A stretch of 64,000 nt of DNA from Lachnospiraceae bacterium (GTDB taxonomy: Bacteria; Bacillota; Clostridia; Lachnospirales; Lachnospiraceae). This document shows positions 37,913 to 47,435 of this stretch, piece after piece. The stretch lies in assembly GCA_015057115.1 (NCBI GenBank), contig SVEZ01000003.1:62001-126000 (forward strand), given 5' to 3'. Made by a program: the position numbers and the translations under genes. Numbering within the stretch: the stretch's first letter is position 1; every line of letters starts with the position of its first letter. The notes under the pieces are model-generated. The model did not search any database and was not told the origin of the DNA. It was given only the letters and a program-made list of their open reading frames with translations.

Positions 37913-38851
37913 ATGGAGTTTAAACATGTTTCGGTATTATTGAATGAGACAATCGACGGACTGAAGGTGAAACCGGATGGAATCTATGTGGATGGCACCT
38001 TGGGAGGCGCCGGACATTCTTCCGAGATTTGCAAACTGTTGACAGAAGGCGGACGACTCATTGGTATTGATCAGGACGAGGATGCCATAGCAGCCGCTAC
38101 CAAGCGCTTAGAGCCCTTTAAGGAGCAGGTAACCATTGTACGAAGCAATTATTCGGAAATGGCGACAGAGCTTAAGAAACTGGGGATTGAGAAGGTGGAC
38201 GGAATTCTTCTTGATATCGGCGTTTCTTCCTATCAGCTGGATGCAAGAGAGCGAGGCTTTTCCTATATGGCAGAGGATGCACCCCTTGATATGAGAATGG
38301 ATAATCGCCAAAGTCTGACAGCCGAGAAGATTGTAAATGAATACAGCGAACAACAATTATTTGAGATTATTCGGGATTACGGAGAAGATCGTTTCGCAAA
38401 GAATATTGCGAAACACATTGTAAAAGCAAGACAGGAAGAACCCATTAAGACAGCAGGACAGCTTACGGATATTATTCGGGGAGCAATTCCAATGAAGGTT
38501 CAGGTAACCGGCGGACATCCTGCCAAGAGAACCTTCCAGGCAATCCGAATTGAATGCAACCGGGAATTGGATGTTTTGAAGAATTCCTTGGATGAAATGA
38601 TACAGCTGTTAAATCCGGGTGGAAGATTATGTGTGATTACCTTCCATTCTTTGGAAGACCGGATTGTAAAGAATATTTTTAAAAGAAATGAAAATCCATG
38701 TACCTGCCCAAAGGAATTTCCTGTTTGTGTTTGCGGGAAGGTAAGTCAGGGACGTGTGGTAACTAAGAAACCGATCCTTCCGTCGGAGACGGAAATGGAT
38801 GAGAATCCAAGAGCAAAGAGTGCGAAACTCAGGATTTTCGAAAAGAAGTAA
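37913..38851 (+). CDS. rsmH: 16S rRNA m4C1402 methyltransferase RsmH (MraW)
   Basis: SAM-dependent methyltransferase for 16S rRNA C1402. The 312-residue protein has the SAM motif [32 protein letters not shown] and the C-terminal [15 protein letters not shown] precedes the ATG. Its place after mraZ is universal in Firmicutes. Confidence 0.96.
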   Translation: MEFKHVSVLLNETIDGLKVKPDGIYVDGTLGGAGHSSEICKLLTEGGRLIGIDQDEDAIAAATKRLEPFKEQVTIVRSNYSEMATELKKLGIEKVDGILLDIGVSSYQLDARERGFSYMAEDAPLDMRMDNRQSLTAEKIVNEYSEQQLFEIIRDYGEDRFAKNIAKHIVKARQEEPIKTAGQLTDIIRGAIPMKVQVTGGHPAKRTFQAIRIECNRELDVLKNSLDEMIQLLNPGGRLCVITFHSLEDRIVKNIFKRNENPCTCPKEFPVCVCGKVSQGRVVTKKPILPSETEMDENPRAKSAKLRIFEKK

Positions 38852-38866
38852 AAGGAGTTGAGGTCA

Positions 38867-39406
38867 ATGACAGACAACACAAAGACAAATTCAACCTATA
38901 TGTATGGAGCAGCGGCACCGGTATATGTACCGGATTATGAAGGCGGCAGTACTTTTGAGGAAGCTCTGAGAGAGAGAAGAAGAAAGATGGAGCAAGAGGA
39001 GCGTCGCCGTGAATTACGCAGACAGCGTCGCGCCTTGGAGAGAGAGAAGAGAATCAGCAGAGGAAGCCTTGTGGCTATGTGTTTTGCAACCATTATGATT
39101 CTTGGTCTTTGTGCAACCTACATTGGCTTACAGTCTCGTTTAAACGAGAATAAGAACCAGATTGCAGAGTTAAAGGGCAAGGTAATTAACCTGACTCAGG
39201 AAAACGATGCACAGCAGAAGAGAATTGAAACTTCGGTAGACCTTAACGAAATTCGTAAGACAGCCAGAAAGAAGCTTCACATGGTTTACCCAAAGGAAAG
39301 CCAGATTGTATATTACCATATTGACAATACTGATTATATGGAGCAATATAAAGATATACCGAGCGGAACTGAAACTTCCATTTTGGGCTTATTATTTTCA
39401 AGATAG
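38867..39406 (+). CDS. ftsL: FtsL-like septum formation protein
   Basis: Bitopic division protein by position and architecture. The ATG at 38867 has AAAGGAG upstream; the longer frame begins at a TTG inside that ribosome site. A long, highly charged cytoplasmic region (RERRRKMEQEERRREL and following), one membrane helix (about 70-93), then an extracellular coiled coil (NENKNQIAELKGKVINL) and a short tail: 179 aa. The sequence is not conserved enough to distinguish FtsL from DivIC, but FtsL is expected here. Confidence 0.75.
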   Translation: MTDNTKTNSTYMYGAAAPVYVPDYEGGSTFEEALRERRRKMEQEERRRELRRQRRALEREKRISRGSLVAMCFATIMILGLCATYIGLQSRLNENKNQIAELKGKVINLTQENDAQQKRIETSVDLNEIRKTARKKLHMVYPKESQIVYYHIDNTDYMEQYKDIPSGTETSILGLLFSR

Positions 39407-39421
39407 TCAGGAGAGAAAACA

Positions 39422-41305
39422 TTGGCACGTAGATTTAGAGAATATCGTTTAACACGGCCGATGAGAAAGAAGATATTAGTAGTGCTGGGAATTGTATTTT
39501 CAGCACTCTTCTTTTTGATTGGCAGAATGATTTATATACAGAAGGTGGATGGCGACCGATATGAACGGATTGTACTGGATCAGCAGGAATATTCCAGCCA
39601 GTCCATTCCCTACAGACGGGGAGATATTGTAGACTGCAAGAATACGATTTTAGCCACCTCGAAGGATGTTTATAATGTGGTGCTGGACTGTCGGGTGTTA
39701 AACGCCAAGAAGGCGTGTATTGAGCCCACCATTGCGGCTCTTACATCTTGCTTCGGCATTCCGGAAAGCGACATCCGTCAGAAACTGAAAGACAACGCCA
39801 GAAGTCAGTATTGTGTTCTGGTGAAAAAAGTGGATTACGAGAAAACTAAGGCATACCGGGATTTGGAGGAGCAAAAGGACAGCAAGTTGGCAGGAGTCTG
39901 GTTTGAAAAGGAATATGTGCGGGAATATCCGTACAAAAGCGTAGCCTCCTCGGTTATCGGTTTTACTACCAAAGGAAATGAGGGAATCAATGGGTTGGAG
40001 AGAACCTACAATGATACCTTAAACGGGGAAGATGGACGGCAGTACGGATACCTGTCATCGGATAACGATTACGAGAAGACCATTATCGACGCAGAGGACG
40101 GCAAAACCATTGTTTCCACCATTGATGTAACCATTCAGTCCATGGTAGAGAAACGAATCGAGAAATTTAATAAGGAGCACACCGGATACAAGGGAAGAAA
40201 ACAGGGAAGTGCTCATACGGCGGTTTTGGTAATGAATCCCAATAGCGGAGAAGTGCTGGCAATGGCACAGTATCCGGGCTATGATTTGACGAATCCCAGA
40301 GATTTGTCTCATGTCTATAGTGAGAAACAGATTAAGAAGATGTCGGATAAGAAGAAACTGGCGGTTTTGAATGATTTGTGGAACAATTTTTGCATTACCG
40401 CAACCTACGAACCGGGTTCCACGGCAAAACCGTTTACGGTTGCCATGGGATTGGACAGTGGAAAGCTAAAGGGTAAGGAAACGTATGTCTGCAACGGTTC
40501 GGAGAAGGTGGGAGATCATGTAATTCACTGTGCGAATCGAAACGGTCACGGAAAAGAAACCATTGAAAAGGCGGTTAACAATTCCTGTAACGATGCGTTG
40601 ATGCAGATGGGAAAGAAGATTGGTATTTCCACATTTACCAAGTATCAGGCGATTTTTGGTTTTGGTAAAAAGACCAGAGTGGATCTTCCGGGAGAAGCCA
40701 GAACCGATACTTTGATTTACACGAAAGAGACCATGAATGCCACCTCTTTGGCAACCAACTCTTTCGGACAGAACTTCAACGCCACCATGATTCAGCTGGG
40801 AAGCGGATTTTGTTCTTTAATCAATGGAGGTAAGTATTATCAGCCTCATTTGGTAAAAGAAATCCGCAATGCGGATGGAAGTCTTTATGAAGAAATTGAG
40901 CCAACGCTGGTGAAACAAACAATTTCCAAGGAGACAAGTCGTTATCTTCGGAAATACTTATATACTACGGTAAAAGAAGGAACAGCCCACAGTGCCAAGG
41001 TGGAAGGCTATACCATGGGAGGAAAGACCGGAACGGCAGAGAAACTGCCTCGTGGAAACAAGAAATATCTGGTTTCTTTTATTGGGTTTGCTCCTGCCAA
41101 TAATCCACAGGTAATGATTTACGTGATTATTGACGAACCCCATTTGAAGGACCAGGCTCAAAGCTCCCTGGCAACAAATCTGGCAAAAGAGATTTTAACC
41201 CAGGTATTGCCCTACATGAACATCTATCCGGATGAGGGTAAGAAAGGTGCGGAACCTCAAATTAAGGCACCGGAAGAAAACTACGAGGGCGGAATTTTTG
41301 AATAA
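39422..41305 (+). CDS. Class B penicillin-binding protein (PbpB/FtsI-like septal transpeptidase)
   Basis: Division transpeptidase (627 aa) with N-terminal membrane anchor, pedestal and transpeptidase domains. The start is TTG at 39422 with CAGGAGAG 6 bases upstream. All three active-site motifs are intact: STAK in YEPGSTAKPF, SCN in VNNSCNDAL, and KTGT in MGGKTGTAEK. There is no PASTA domain, unlike Bacillus PbpB. By position after ftsL it is the vegetative septal enzyme. A terminator follows it, so the cluster's first transcript ends here. Confidence 0.88.
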   Translation: MARRFREYRLTRPMRKKILVVLGIVFSALFFLIGRMIYIQKVDGDRYERIVLDQQEYSSQSIPYRRGDIVDCKNTILATSKDVYNVVLDCRVLNAKKACIEPTIAALTSCFGIPESDIRQKLKDNARSQYCVLVKKVDYEKTKAYRDLEEQKDSKLAGVWFEKEYVREYPYKSVASSVIGFTTKGNEGINGLERTYNDTLNGEDGRQYGYLSSDNDYEKTIIDAEDGKTIVSTIDVTIQSMVEKRIEKFNKEHTGYKGRKQGSAHTAVLVMNPNSGEVLAMAQYPGYDLTNPRDLSHVYSEKQIKKMSDKKKLAVLNDLWNNFCITATYEPGSTAKPFTVAMGLDSGKLKGKETYVCNGSEKVGDHVIHCANRNGHGKETIEKAVNNSCNDALMQMGKKIGISTFTKYQAIFGFGKKTRVDLPGEARTDTLIYTKETMNATSLATNSFGQNFNATMIQLGSGFCSLINGGKYYQPHLVKEIRNADGSLYEEIEPTLVKQTISKETSRYLRKYLYTTVKEGTAHSAKVEGYTMGGKTGTAEKLPRGNKKYLVSFIGFAPANNPQVMIYVIIDEPHLKDQAQSSLATNLAKEILTQVLPYMNIYPDEGKKGAEPQIKAPEENYEGGIFE

Positions 41306-41319
41306 ATAAGTTAAGGAAT

Positions 41320-41372
41320 AACCTCATATTCGGACTCATAAGTAATTAGGAGTCTGGATGTGAGGTTTTTTT
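41320..41372 (+). terminator. Intrinsic terminator whose T-run runs into the spoVD start codon
   Basis: AACCTCATAT (41320-41329) pairs with ATGTGAGGTT (41358-41367); GACTC/GAGTC adds pairs inside; seven Ts lead directly to the ATG at 41373. The only ribosome site (GAGG, 41362-41365) is in the 3' arm, so readthrough RNA would hide it. A weak sigma-E-like AATAA-N15-CATAAGTA (41317-41344) lies inside the loop. Confidence 0.85.
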
Positions 41373-42437
41373 ATGAAAACATATCAGAGAGGTAAACTAA
41401 TGATTTTTCTTGGAATGTCAATTCTGGGGCTTATAATTTTGACCACGCGGTTGGGGTATTTGATGATACTGGAATCCGGATACTACGAGGAAAAAGCCAG
41501 AAATCTGCATGAGAGGGAGCGGGTAATTAAAGCTCCCCGGGGAAGGATTTATGACCGGAATAATGTGGTATTGGCGGATAACAAAACGGTTTGTACGGTT
41601 TCGGTTATTCATAATCAGATTAAAGAACCGGAAAAAGTAATTGCCATGCTAAGTCGGGAACTTTCCCTTCCGGAAAAGGATGTGAGAAAACGGGTGGAAA
41701 AAGTCAGTGCCCTGGAACGGATTAAGGCGAATGTGGAGAAAAAGAAGGGAGACAGGATTTTAAGCTACGGGTACGAAGGTGTAAAGGTGGACGAGGATCA
41801 GAAGCGATTCTATCCCGGCGGTAGGTTGGCATCCAAGGTATTGGGCTTTTCCGGAGGAGACAATCAGGGTATTTTGGGACTGGAAGTGGAATATGAAAAT
41901 CAGCTGCGGGGAAAAGATGGGAAAATACTGACTTTGACGGATGCAAGGGGGGAAGAAATCATAAACGCATCCAAAAGAAGAATTGAACCGGTGGCAGGGA
42001 AAGATTTATTTACTACTTTGGATGTGAATATTCAGTCCTATTGTCAGCAGGCCGCGGAAAAGATACGGAAAGAAAAGAAGGCAACTCATGTAAGCGTAAT
42101 TGTTATGAATCCTCAAAACGGTGATATTTATGCCATGGTGGATGCTCCGGAATATAATCTGAATAAGCCATTCGCGGAAGGATTGTCTGTGGAGCAGTTA
42201 AATGAGCGGTGGAGAAACGGTTGTATCAACGATACCTATGAGCCGGGCTCAATTTTTAAAATCATTACCACCTGCGCCGGTCTGGAGGAGGGCGTGGTGT
42301 CTTTACAGGATCATTTTTACTGTCCCGGATACAAAATTGTGGAAGATAGACGGATTCATTGCCATAAGGTTGTAGGACATAAATCCGAGACTTTTGTGGA
42401 GGGTTTGGAAAACTCATGTAACCATGTGTTTTGTTAA
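41373..42437 (+). CDS. spoVD: 5' part of split SpoVD-like class B penicillin-binding protein
   Basis: N-terminal part of a class B PBP: short cytoplasmic start, membrane anchor (about 8-28), pedestal (APRGRIYDRNN), dimer/transpeptidase domain with SIFK (Ser293, Lys296) and SCN (348-350). At the SCN codons the gene enters a recombination site; only eight further codons (to TAA at 42435-42437) follow from the inserted element. Everything after, including the KTG-type motif, is missing and is found at 53678-54304. Alone this protein could not be an active transpeptidase. It follows the PbpB-like gene as spoVD follows pbpB in Bacillus, hence the assignment. GAGG lies 7 bases before the ATG, inside a terminator. 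Confidence 0.85.
   Translation: MKTYQRGKLMIFLGMSILGLIILTTRLGYLMILESGYYEEKARNLHERERVIKAPRGRIYDRNNVVLADNKTVCTVSVIHNQIKEPEKVIAMLSRELSLPEKDVRKRVEKVSALERIKANVEKKKGDRILSYGYEGVKVDEDQKRFYPGGRLASKVLGFSGGDNQGILGLEVEYENQLRGKDGKILTLTDARGEEIINASKRRIEPVAGKDLFTTLDVNIQSYCQQAAEKIRKEKKATHVSVIVMNPQNGDIYAMVDAPEYNLNKPFAEGLSVEQLNERWRNGCINDTYEPGSIFKIITTCAGLEEGVVSLQDHFYCPGYKIVEDRRIHCHKVVGHKSETFVEGLENSCNHVFC
42409..42431 (+). repeat. Left attachment site of the intervening element (attL)
   Basis: AAAACTCATGTAACC (42409-42423) is repeated exactly at 53664-53678; one mismatch (A here, C there) and a shared TGTGTTT extend it to 23 bases. It encodes Asn-Ser-Cys-Asn of the PBP SxN motif. The predicted crossover is the AA at 42420-42421. 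Confidence 0.92.
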
Positions 42438-42477
42438 TTTTTCACAAAAAGAATTGTGGTTTTGGCTTGAAAAGGGA

Positions 42478-42506
42478 TTGTTTCTTGTCGATATATAGTA
42501 TATAAT
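42478..42506 (+). promoter_or_regulatory. Promoter of the exosortase-G operon
   Basis: TTGTTT, 17 bases, TATAAT. A GTGTGAA/TTCGCAC hairpin lies in the leader just before the GGAGG of the first gene. Confidence 0.7.
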
Positions 42507-42593
42507 GTATAAATAAGTTACAAAAAGAGTTATAAATGTTAAAAAAGTGTGAAGTGGTAGCTGAGATGATTTTCGCACGGAGGATTTGAGCGA

Positions 42594-44405
42594 ATGAGAA
42601 GAGGTATTAGCTATATTTTAGTTGCAGTAATGATGGTTTCATTAGTATGTCCGGGTTTTGTTGAGGCGATGGGACATACTATTTCTGTTGATGGAGATAA
42701 TAGTGATTGGAGAAGTGCGGACGTACATTCCATTTCTGAAGGAGATTCGGATAAGTGGGGTGTTTGTTCTGATGGGAACTATGTGTATTTCTATTTTCAC
42801 CAGAATAGTGGTAATGAGTGGAATTGCAGTATTCCCAATATAAAGATTACCAAGGACGGGGATGAGGGTTGGAGCAACAGTCAGGAGAGCGGCTGGGGCA
42901 AGAAGGCCGGCCTGGTTTTTGCGTATGCAAATCGCCAATATGAAGTGAAAGATGCACACTGGGGTTCTGTTTCCGGTTCCCGGGACGGAGTTTCCCTTAA
43001 TGAGTCTAATCGTCCGGAGGTAGTGGAATTTGCGGTGCCACGTTCCTATTTCCCGGAAGGTGCTTTTACCCTTTCCTGTGGCGGAGCGACGGTAGCTTCT
43101 TCTGCATTCTTGGACGAAGAAGAGCCGGAAGAGCAGGCAGAGGAAGAAGAGCAGGAAAGTAAAGAAGAACAGAAAGAAGAAGAACAGCAGGCGACGGATG
43201 AGAAGGATGAGTCGGACAAGCAGGAGGAAGAAAACGCCGATGTGCAAACCGGAGATAAGGTTGGTTCTGTAGCCGGTGTATATAATGGTATTACCATTGA
43301 CGGAAAGTTTGACGACTGGAGCAGCATTCAGCATTACGGATATCAGACAACCGGTTGGCGGAAAGCCTTGGAAGAGTATGCGGTTATCTGGGATGGTGAC
43401 GGTGTATATATCTATTTGAAAGAAGGTACGGAGTATGATGGAGTAATTCAAGCTGTTAGTGCTCATGGTACCGGTCATTTCGCAATTCAGACAGATTTGG
43501 GACGGCTGACGAACTTTAATGTTAGCGGCTATGGAAAGAACCCGGTAATTGAGCAGATTAAGGGGGCGACCATAGCTTATGACGAACATCAGTATGAGAT
43601 TCGTATCCCATCTACAGCTATAAAAGAATACAATGATACCATATCACTTATTGTATATAATGCGGATAGTGGAAAACCAAACGAGGTGTTACTGGACGGA
43701 ATTGCCAATATTGGCGAAACCGGTGAAGAGGATCAGAAGGTGGGAGAATTCAACGGAATTCAGTATGATAAAGATTTCTCCGACTGGCACAGCTACAAGG
43801 GAGTGACGGAAATTGAATATTCCACAGGTGGCGGAAAGGGCGGAGATGCTGTTGGTGCGCTGTGGAAGGATGATGACAACTTGTATGGATATGTGCAGAC
43901 CTATTACGATGAGGGTTACAATCGAAGCTATCAGAATCCGTATCAGGATTTTAATTTGGATGTTGCCGGTCATAAGATTCAGGTGGGAGTTTTTGAAACC
44001 AACCCGGCGAAGAAGGAAATTCGAAACCATTCCGGCGGCGCTTTTCCGGCAGTAGGGGAATATGAGTATACCCTGGCACCGGTGAATGCACCGAATGGAG
44101 AAGTGAATTCGGACTGGTATATGGGGAAAATTTTTATTAAGGTATATCCTAACGGTAGAACGGAAATGGAATACGTGATGCATTATGAGGATATTTCCAA
44201 GGCTCTTTCAAAGATGAATATTAATCTTGATCCGGATGAACTGAGGGAATTTAAAGCACAGTATTATGTCATTGGAAAACAGTGGGTGATTTGTGCAGGA
44301 ACCTCATCGGGGCCGATTGTAGGAATTTTACTTTGCATCGGTGCAGCGCTTCTTGGCGGAGCAGGTTTTGGCTTACATAGACGTAAAAAAGGAAGGATTG
44401 CATGA
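42594..44405 (+). CDS. Secreted Firmicu-CTERM-type surface protein with three repeated beta modules
   Basis: Likely substrate of the neighbouring exosortase (603 aa). Signal peptide 1-25; three modules each opening with a similar motif (TISVDGDNSDW, GITIDGKFDDW, GIQYDKDFSDW), reminiscent of CBM9/DOMON-like sugar-binding folds; a Glu/Gln/Lys-rich linker (about 172-222) after the first; a C-terminal helix preceded by TSSGP and followed by HRRKKGRIA. This end (Gly-rich hydrophobic helix plus basic tail) is the Firmicu-CTERM sorting signal form, known to occur beside XrtG. GGAGG lies upstream of the ATG; the stop overlaps xrtG (ATGA). Confidence 0.8.
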   Translation: MRRGISYILVAVMMVSLVCPGFVEAMGHTISVDGDNSDWRSADVHSISEGDSDKWGVCSDGNYVYFYFHQNSGNEWNCSIPNIKITKDGDEGWSNSQESGWGKKAGLVFAYANRQYEVKDAHWGSVSGSRDGVSLNESNRPEVVEFAVPRSYFPEGAFTLSCGGATVASSAFLDEEEPEEQAEEEEQESKEEQKEEEQQATDEKDESDKQEEENADVQTGDKVGSVAGVYNGITIDGKFDDWSSIQHYGYQTTGWRKALEEYAVIWDGDGVYIYLKEGTEYDGVIQAVSAHGTGHFAIQTDLGRLTNFNVSGYGKNPVIEQIKGATIAYDEHQYEIRIPSTAIKEYNDTISLIVYNADSGKPNEVLLDGIANIGETGEEDQKVGEFNGIQYDKDFSDWHSYKGVTEIEYSTGGGKGGDAVGALWKDDDNLYGYVQTYYDEGYNRSYQNPYQDFNLDVAGHKIQVGVFETNPAKKEIRNHSGGAFPAVGEYEYTLAPVNAPNGEVNSDWYMGKIFIKVYPNGRTEMEYVMHYEDISKALSKMNINLDPDELREFKAQYYVIGKQWVICAGTSSGPIVGILLCIGAALLGGAGFGLHRRKKGRIA

Positions 44406-44998
44406 ACATAACCTTAGGAATTGTTTTAGGAATTATATGGTTATATGTGCTTCGGATTTTGACCAAAGCAAAGCTTTTTGCATGGAAATATGTGTGGGGT
44501 AGTTGCGGGCTGTTCATTTTTATGATGATTTATGTACGGCCCGTGGCTATGATGCCTTTGGCTCAGGTTGTGGCATCCATAGCGGGAATATTGGGAACTT
44601 TTACGGGATGTTACGAATCCTACTTTAAATATGGCGTGATTTTTGTGGATTCCGTCCAGGGATCCATTTCTTTAGTTATAGACTTTGAGTGCTCCGGTAT
44701 ACTGGAGATTATGGCATACCTTTGCCTATTAATCTTTTATGAGGTATATAATCATTATGAAAGGGCCATGTTGTGTATTGTGGGCACGGCTTACATTATT
44801 CTGGCGAATGCCCTGCGAATTGCCATGATTTGCTTTATTATTTATTTTGCCGGAACCGATGCTTATCATATTGCTCACACCTACATTGGAAGAATTTTCT
44901 TTTATGTAATATCCATTATTCTTTACTTTATGGTATTTACAAGGTCTCATATCATAAGACAGAAGATAGGAGGTTTTTCGTATGGAGCTTCTAAATAG
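44402..44998 (+). CDS. xrtG: Exosortase family protein XrtG
   Basis: Polytopic membrane transpeptidase-like enzyme (198 aa, about six helices) expected to cut and sort proteins with the Firmicu-CTERM tail. The exosortase triad is visible: Cys97 in DFECSGILE, Arg139 in NALRIAMI and His159 in IAHTYIGR. Its start overlaps the substrate gene's stop and its end overlaps the next glycosyltransferase by 17 bases. XrtG is the Firmicutes-restricted lone exosortase class. Its chemistry has not been shown experimentally as far as I know. Confidence 0.88.
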   Translation: MNITLGIVLGIIWLYVLRILTKAKLFAWKYVWGSCGLFIFMMIYVRPVAMMPLAQVVASIAGILGTFTGCYESYFKYGVIFVDSVQGSISLVIDFECSGILEIMAYLCLLIFYEVYNHYERAMLCIVGTAYIILANALRIAMICFIIYFAGTDAYHIAHTYIGRIFFYVISIILYFMVFTRSHIIRQKIGGFSYGASK

Positions 44999-46373
44999 AC
45001 TGATTAGTTCCTTCGTCTTCTGGGGAGCATGGATTCTGATTCCGGTGATTATGGAAATTGTTCCGGCGGTGGGAGCCATTCATGTACTTTTTAAGAAGCG
45101 AAGAAAGGCACGGCATAACGAGAAGAGTCGAGCTGAGGAAATGGAGACCATTATGCGGGTTTACCCGGAAATCTCCATTTTGATTCCTGTATATAATTCT
45201 CAGGAAACCTTGGATGCCTGCATTCGTTCCATTAACGATTCGGACTATCCCAATGAACGGATTCGCATCTTTTTGATTAACAATCAGGGAAAAGATGATA
45301 GCTTTTCTGTATTTTGTAAGGCGCAGGAATTATATCCGGATTTGTATATGCAGTGGCTGAATTCCAAACAGGGAAAGTCCAAGGCATTGAATCTGGCCCT
45401 GTTTAACAGTGGTGGAAAGTATATTATCAATATTGACAGTGACGGTATTTTAGAGAAATCCGCACTGAAGAATATGATATACAAATTTGAAAAAGATACC
45501 GATATAGATGTTGTAACCGGTGCAATATTGATTCAGCCGGAGTTGATTGAGAAGTATCCCCTCGGATTACCTCGACTGTTACGAAAAGTAGAGTTTATGG
45601 AATACGCCCAGGCTTTTCTGGCGGGAAGAAATTATGCAGCGGAATTTGATGCGATTTATACCTTGTCCGGAGCTTTTTCCGCATTTCGGAAATCGGCAGT
45701 GTTAAAATCCCGTATGTATAATCCGGATACCATTACAGAGGACACAGAGATTACCTTCCAAATGAAATATCAATTTAATAAAAAGGTACACATCTGTGAA
45801 GACGCCCTGTTTTTTGTGGATCCTATTGAAAACCTAAATAAGCTTTATACCCAGAGACAGCGGTGGCAGAGAGGAAGCCTTGAGGTTTCCAATATGTTTT
45901 TGAAAGATAAAATGAAGCCTCAATATATGTTCTTCAATTCTGCAGTACGGACGCTGTTATACGATCATACCTTTGCATTTCCGCGATTGATATGGTATTT
46001 GGCCCTTTTATGCCTGTGCTTTATGAATTACGGATTTACCATGATTGTATTTTCAACCGCAATTTTATTTGTGTTATATATTGTGGTGGGATTTTTCTAT
46101 TATTTTTCCACCATCGGATATCTGAAGCATTTTCCGGATATTCGGAGCTATTATCGGAAACAATGGTATGCAGTATTCTTTCTGCCGTTTTTTAATTTTG
46201 TAGTGTTCTTTATTCGTTTTGCGGGAGTGATTAACAGTATTAATGTTGACAGTTCCTGGAAGACCAAGAATTTTACAGAGGAAAAACAGACCTTTCGGGA
46301 GACGGTGGAAAAAGATTTTGCAACCGTTAATGGTATACTTGAGAAAATCAGAAACTATGTAAATGTGGAGTAA
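44982..46373 (+). CDS. XrtG-associated family 2 glycosyltransferase
   Basis: Membrane glycosyltransferase (463 aa) of the processive GT2 type, typical partner of XrtG. It has an N-terminal helix (about 9-30), the GT-A domain with ISILIPVYNSQETLD, the metal/nucleotide DxD in NIDSDG, TEDTEITFQMK, and the QRQRW motif of processive enzymes (QRQRWQRG), then C-terminal helices. It may build or attach a glycan to the sorted protein. It overlaps xrtG by 17 bases. Confidence 0.88.
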   Translation: MELLNRLISSFVFWGAWILIPVIMEIVPAVGAIHVLFKKRRKARHNEKSRAEEMETIMRVYPEISILIPVYNSQETLDACIRSINDSDYPNERIRIFLINNQGKDDSFSVFCKAQELYPDLYMQWLNSKQGKSKALNLALFNSGGKYIINIDSDGILEKSALKNMIYKFEKDTDIDVVTGAILIQPELIEKYPLGLPRLLRKVEFMEYAQAFLAGRNYAAEFDAIYTLSGAFSAFRKSAVLKSRMYNPDTITEDTEITFQMKYQFNKKVHICEDALFFVDPIENLNKLYTQRQRWQRGSLEVSNMFLKDKMKPQYMFFNSAVRTLLYDHTFAFPRLIWYLALLCLCFMNYGFTMIVFSTAILFVLYIVVGFFYYFSTIGYLKHFPDIRSYYRKQWYAVFFLPFFNFVVFFIRFAGVINSINVDSSWKTKNFTEEKQTFRETVEKDFATVNGILEKIRNYVNVE

Positions 46374-46379
46374 AGTATT

Positions 46380-47435
46380 GTGAGCAAAAAAAAGTCGCTT
46401 CTCATTCTGATAGGCATTCTTACCTTTATGGGAGTAAGTGCCTATTTGGGATGGCATTTTATGGAACAATATGAAACCGCCATTATGGACGTGTACGCAG
46501 AACAACAGGATCAGTATGTTCAGTTGGTGCTGGATCAGATTAATGTGCAGAAGAAGAATACGGAACAGCAGATGATCCAGGACATTATCGGTACCTTAGA
46601 CAGTGGAAAGAATCAGTACTGGACCCTGTCTGATAAGGACACCCTGTTATTTGTAAAGAACATTACGGAGTCCAATCACTATCGTGGAGTCAGTTCGGAA
46701 ACCTTTTACGTAACGAAGACTGCCAATGCTTTCTTTGAAAGCTTGTCCTTAAATCGCGTGACCCACAAGGTGATTCAGATAGAAGATGATGTGTATGTGG
46801 CATCTGGTGTGGCCTTTATTTTTCAAGGCTCTCAGTATAAAATCTGTCTGTTATCCGATGAAACGGTTATTTTGGATAATAACAAGCTTTTGTCTGCAAG
46901 AGTGGTGCTGGGTATTTATCTTCTTTGTCTTTTAACCCTGATGTTTGTCATGTTTTTGGTGACCTCCACCAAGGTGGTGAAGAAAGAGGATGAAATCTTT
47001 TATTTAAAAAACCGGGAGTTGGAACTTCACAAAATGATGTTTGAACTGCAGGAAAAATTAAAAGAAACCAATGCCTACAGCACTCGTTGGAATTTGTACA
47101 GTTATCGGTTGATGGATGCCTTTGTGGAAAAATTGGGAAAACGGAATCCGGAAAGATGTACATTTGTTAAGCTGGAATTTAATAATGAAAAAGAACGCAA
47201 AGATTTTCTTATGAATGCCCAACTTGTATTAGATGATAAAATGATTCGTTTTGCTACGGATTCGTTGGATATTTATTTGATTATGATGGGGCTGGATGAC
47301 CGGACGAGTCGAGTGGCCCTGAAACGTGCCGGTAATGTTATTAGCCGGGAAACAGTAATTGTGGAACATAACAGTAGCATAAGAACCTTAGGAGAGTCTT
47401 ATGCGGAATTTAAGGAGGTATTACATGAACAATAA
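46380..47435 (+). CDS. Membrane protein of the XrtG cassette, unknown function
   Basis: 351-residue protein starting at GTG (GGAG 9 bases upstream). An N-terminal helix (about 7-24), an extracytoplasmic domain of roughly 150 residues, a second helix (about 176-200, LGIYLLCLLTLMFVMF), a Glu/Lys-rich coiled coil and a cytoplasmic domain of about 120 residues. The layout resembles a sensor or regulatory GGDEF-like receptor, but no catalytic motif can be seen. It lies inside the exosortase operon and overlaps the next gene. Confidence 0.75.
   Translation: MSKKKSLLILIGILTFMGVSAYLGWHFMEQYETAIMDVYAEQQDQYVQLVLDQINVQKKNTEQQMIQDIIGTLDSGKNQYWTLSDKDTLLFVKNITESNHYRGVSSETFYVTKTANAFFESLSLNRVTHKVIQIEDDVYVASGVAFIFQGSQYKICLLSDETVILDNNKLLSARVVLGIYLLCLLTLMFVMFLVTSTKVVKKEDEIFYLKNRELELHKMMFELQEKLKETNAYSTRWNLYSYRLMDAFVEKLGKRNPERCTFVKLEFNNEKERKDFLMNAQLVLDDKMIRFATDSLDIYLIMMGLDDRTSRVALKRAGNVISRETVIVEHNSSIRTLGESYAEFKEVLHEQ

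Noticed and set aside
38858-38866. Upstream TTG start for the FtsL-like protein
   Set aside because: The TTG lies within the ribosome site of the better ATG at 38867.
41373-42437. Treating the first spoVD half as an ordinary decaying pseudogene
   Set aside because: Both halves are free of stops and frameshifts and join in frame exactly at a direct repeat beside a recombinase gene; decay would not give that.
43116-43260. Simple-sequence (GAA-rich) repeat as a mobile or CRISPR-like feature
   Set aside because: It encodes the Glu/Gln/Lys-rich linker of the surface protein and has no regular unit or spacer.
42642-43589. Long minus-strand open frame opposite the Firmicu-CTERM gene
   Set aside because: It is antisense to a well-supported secreted protein, has no ribosome site and its composition mirrors the sense codons.
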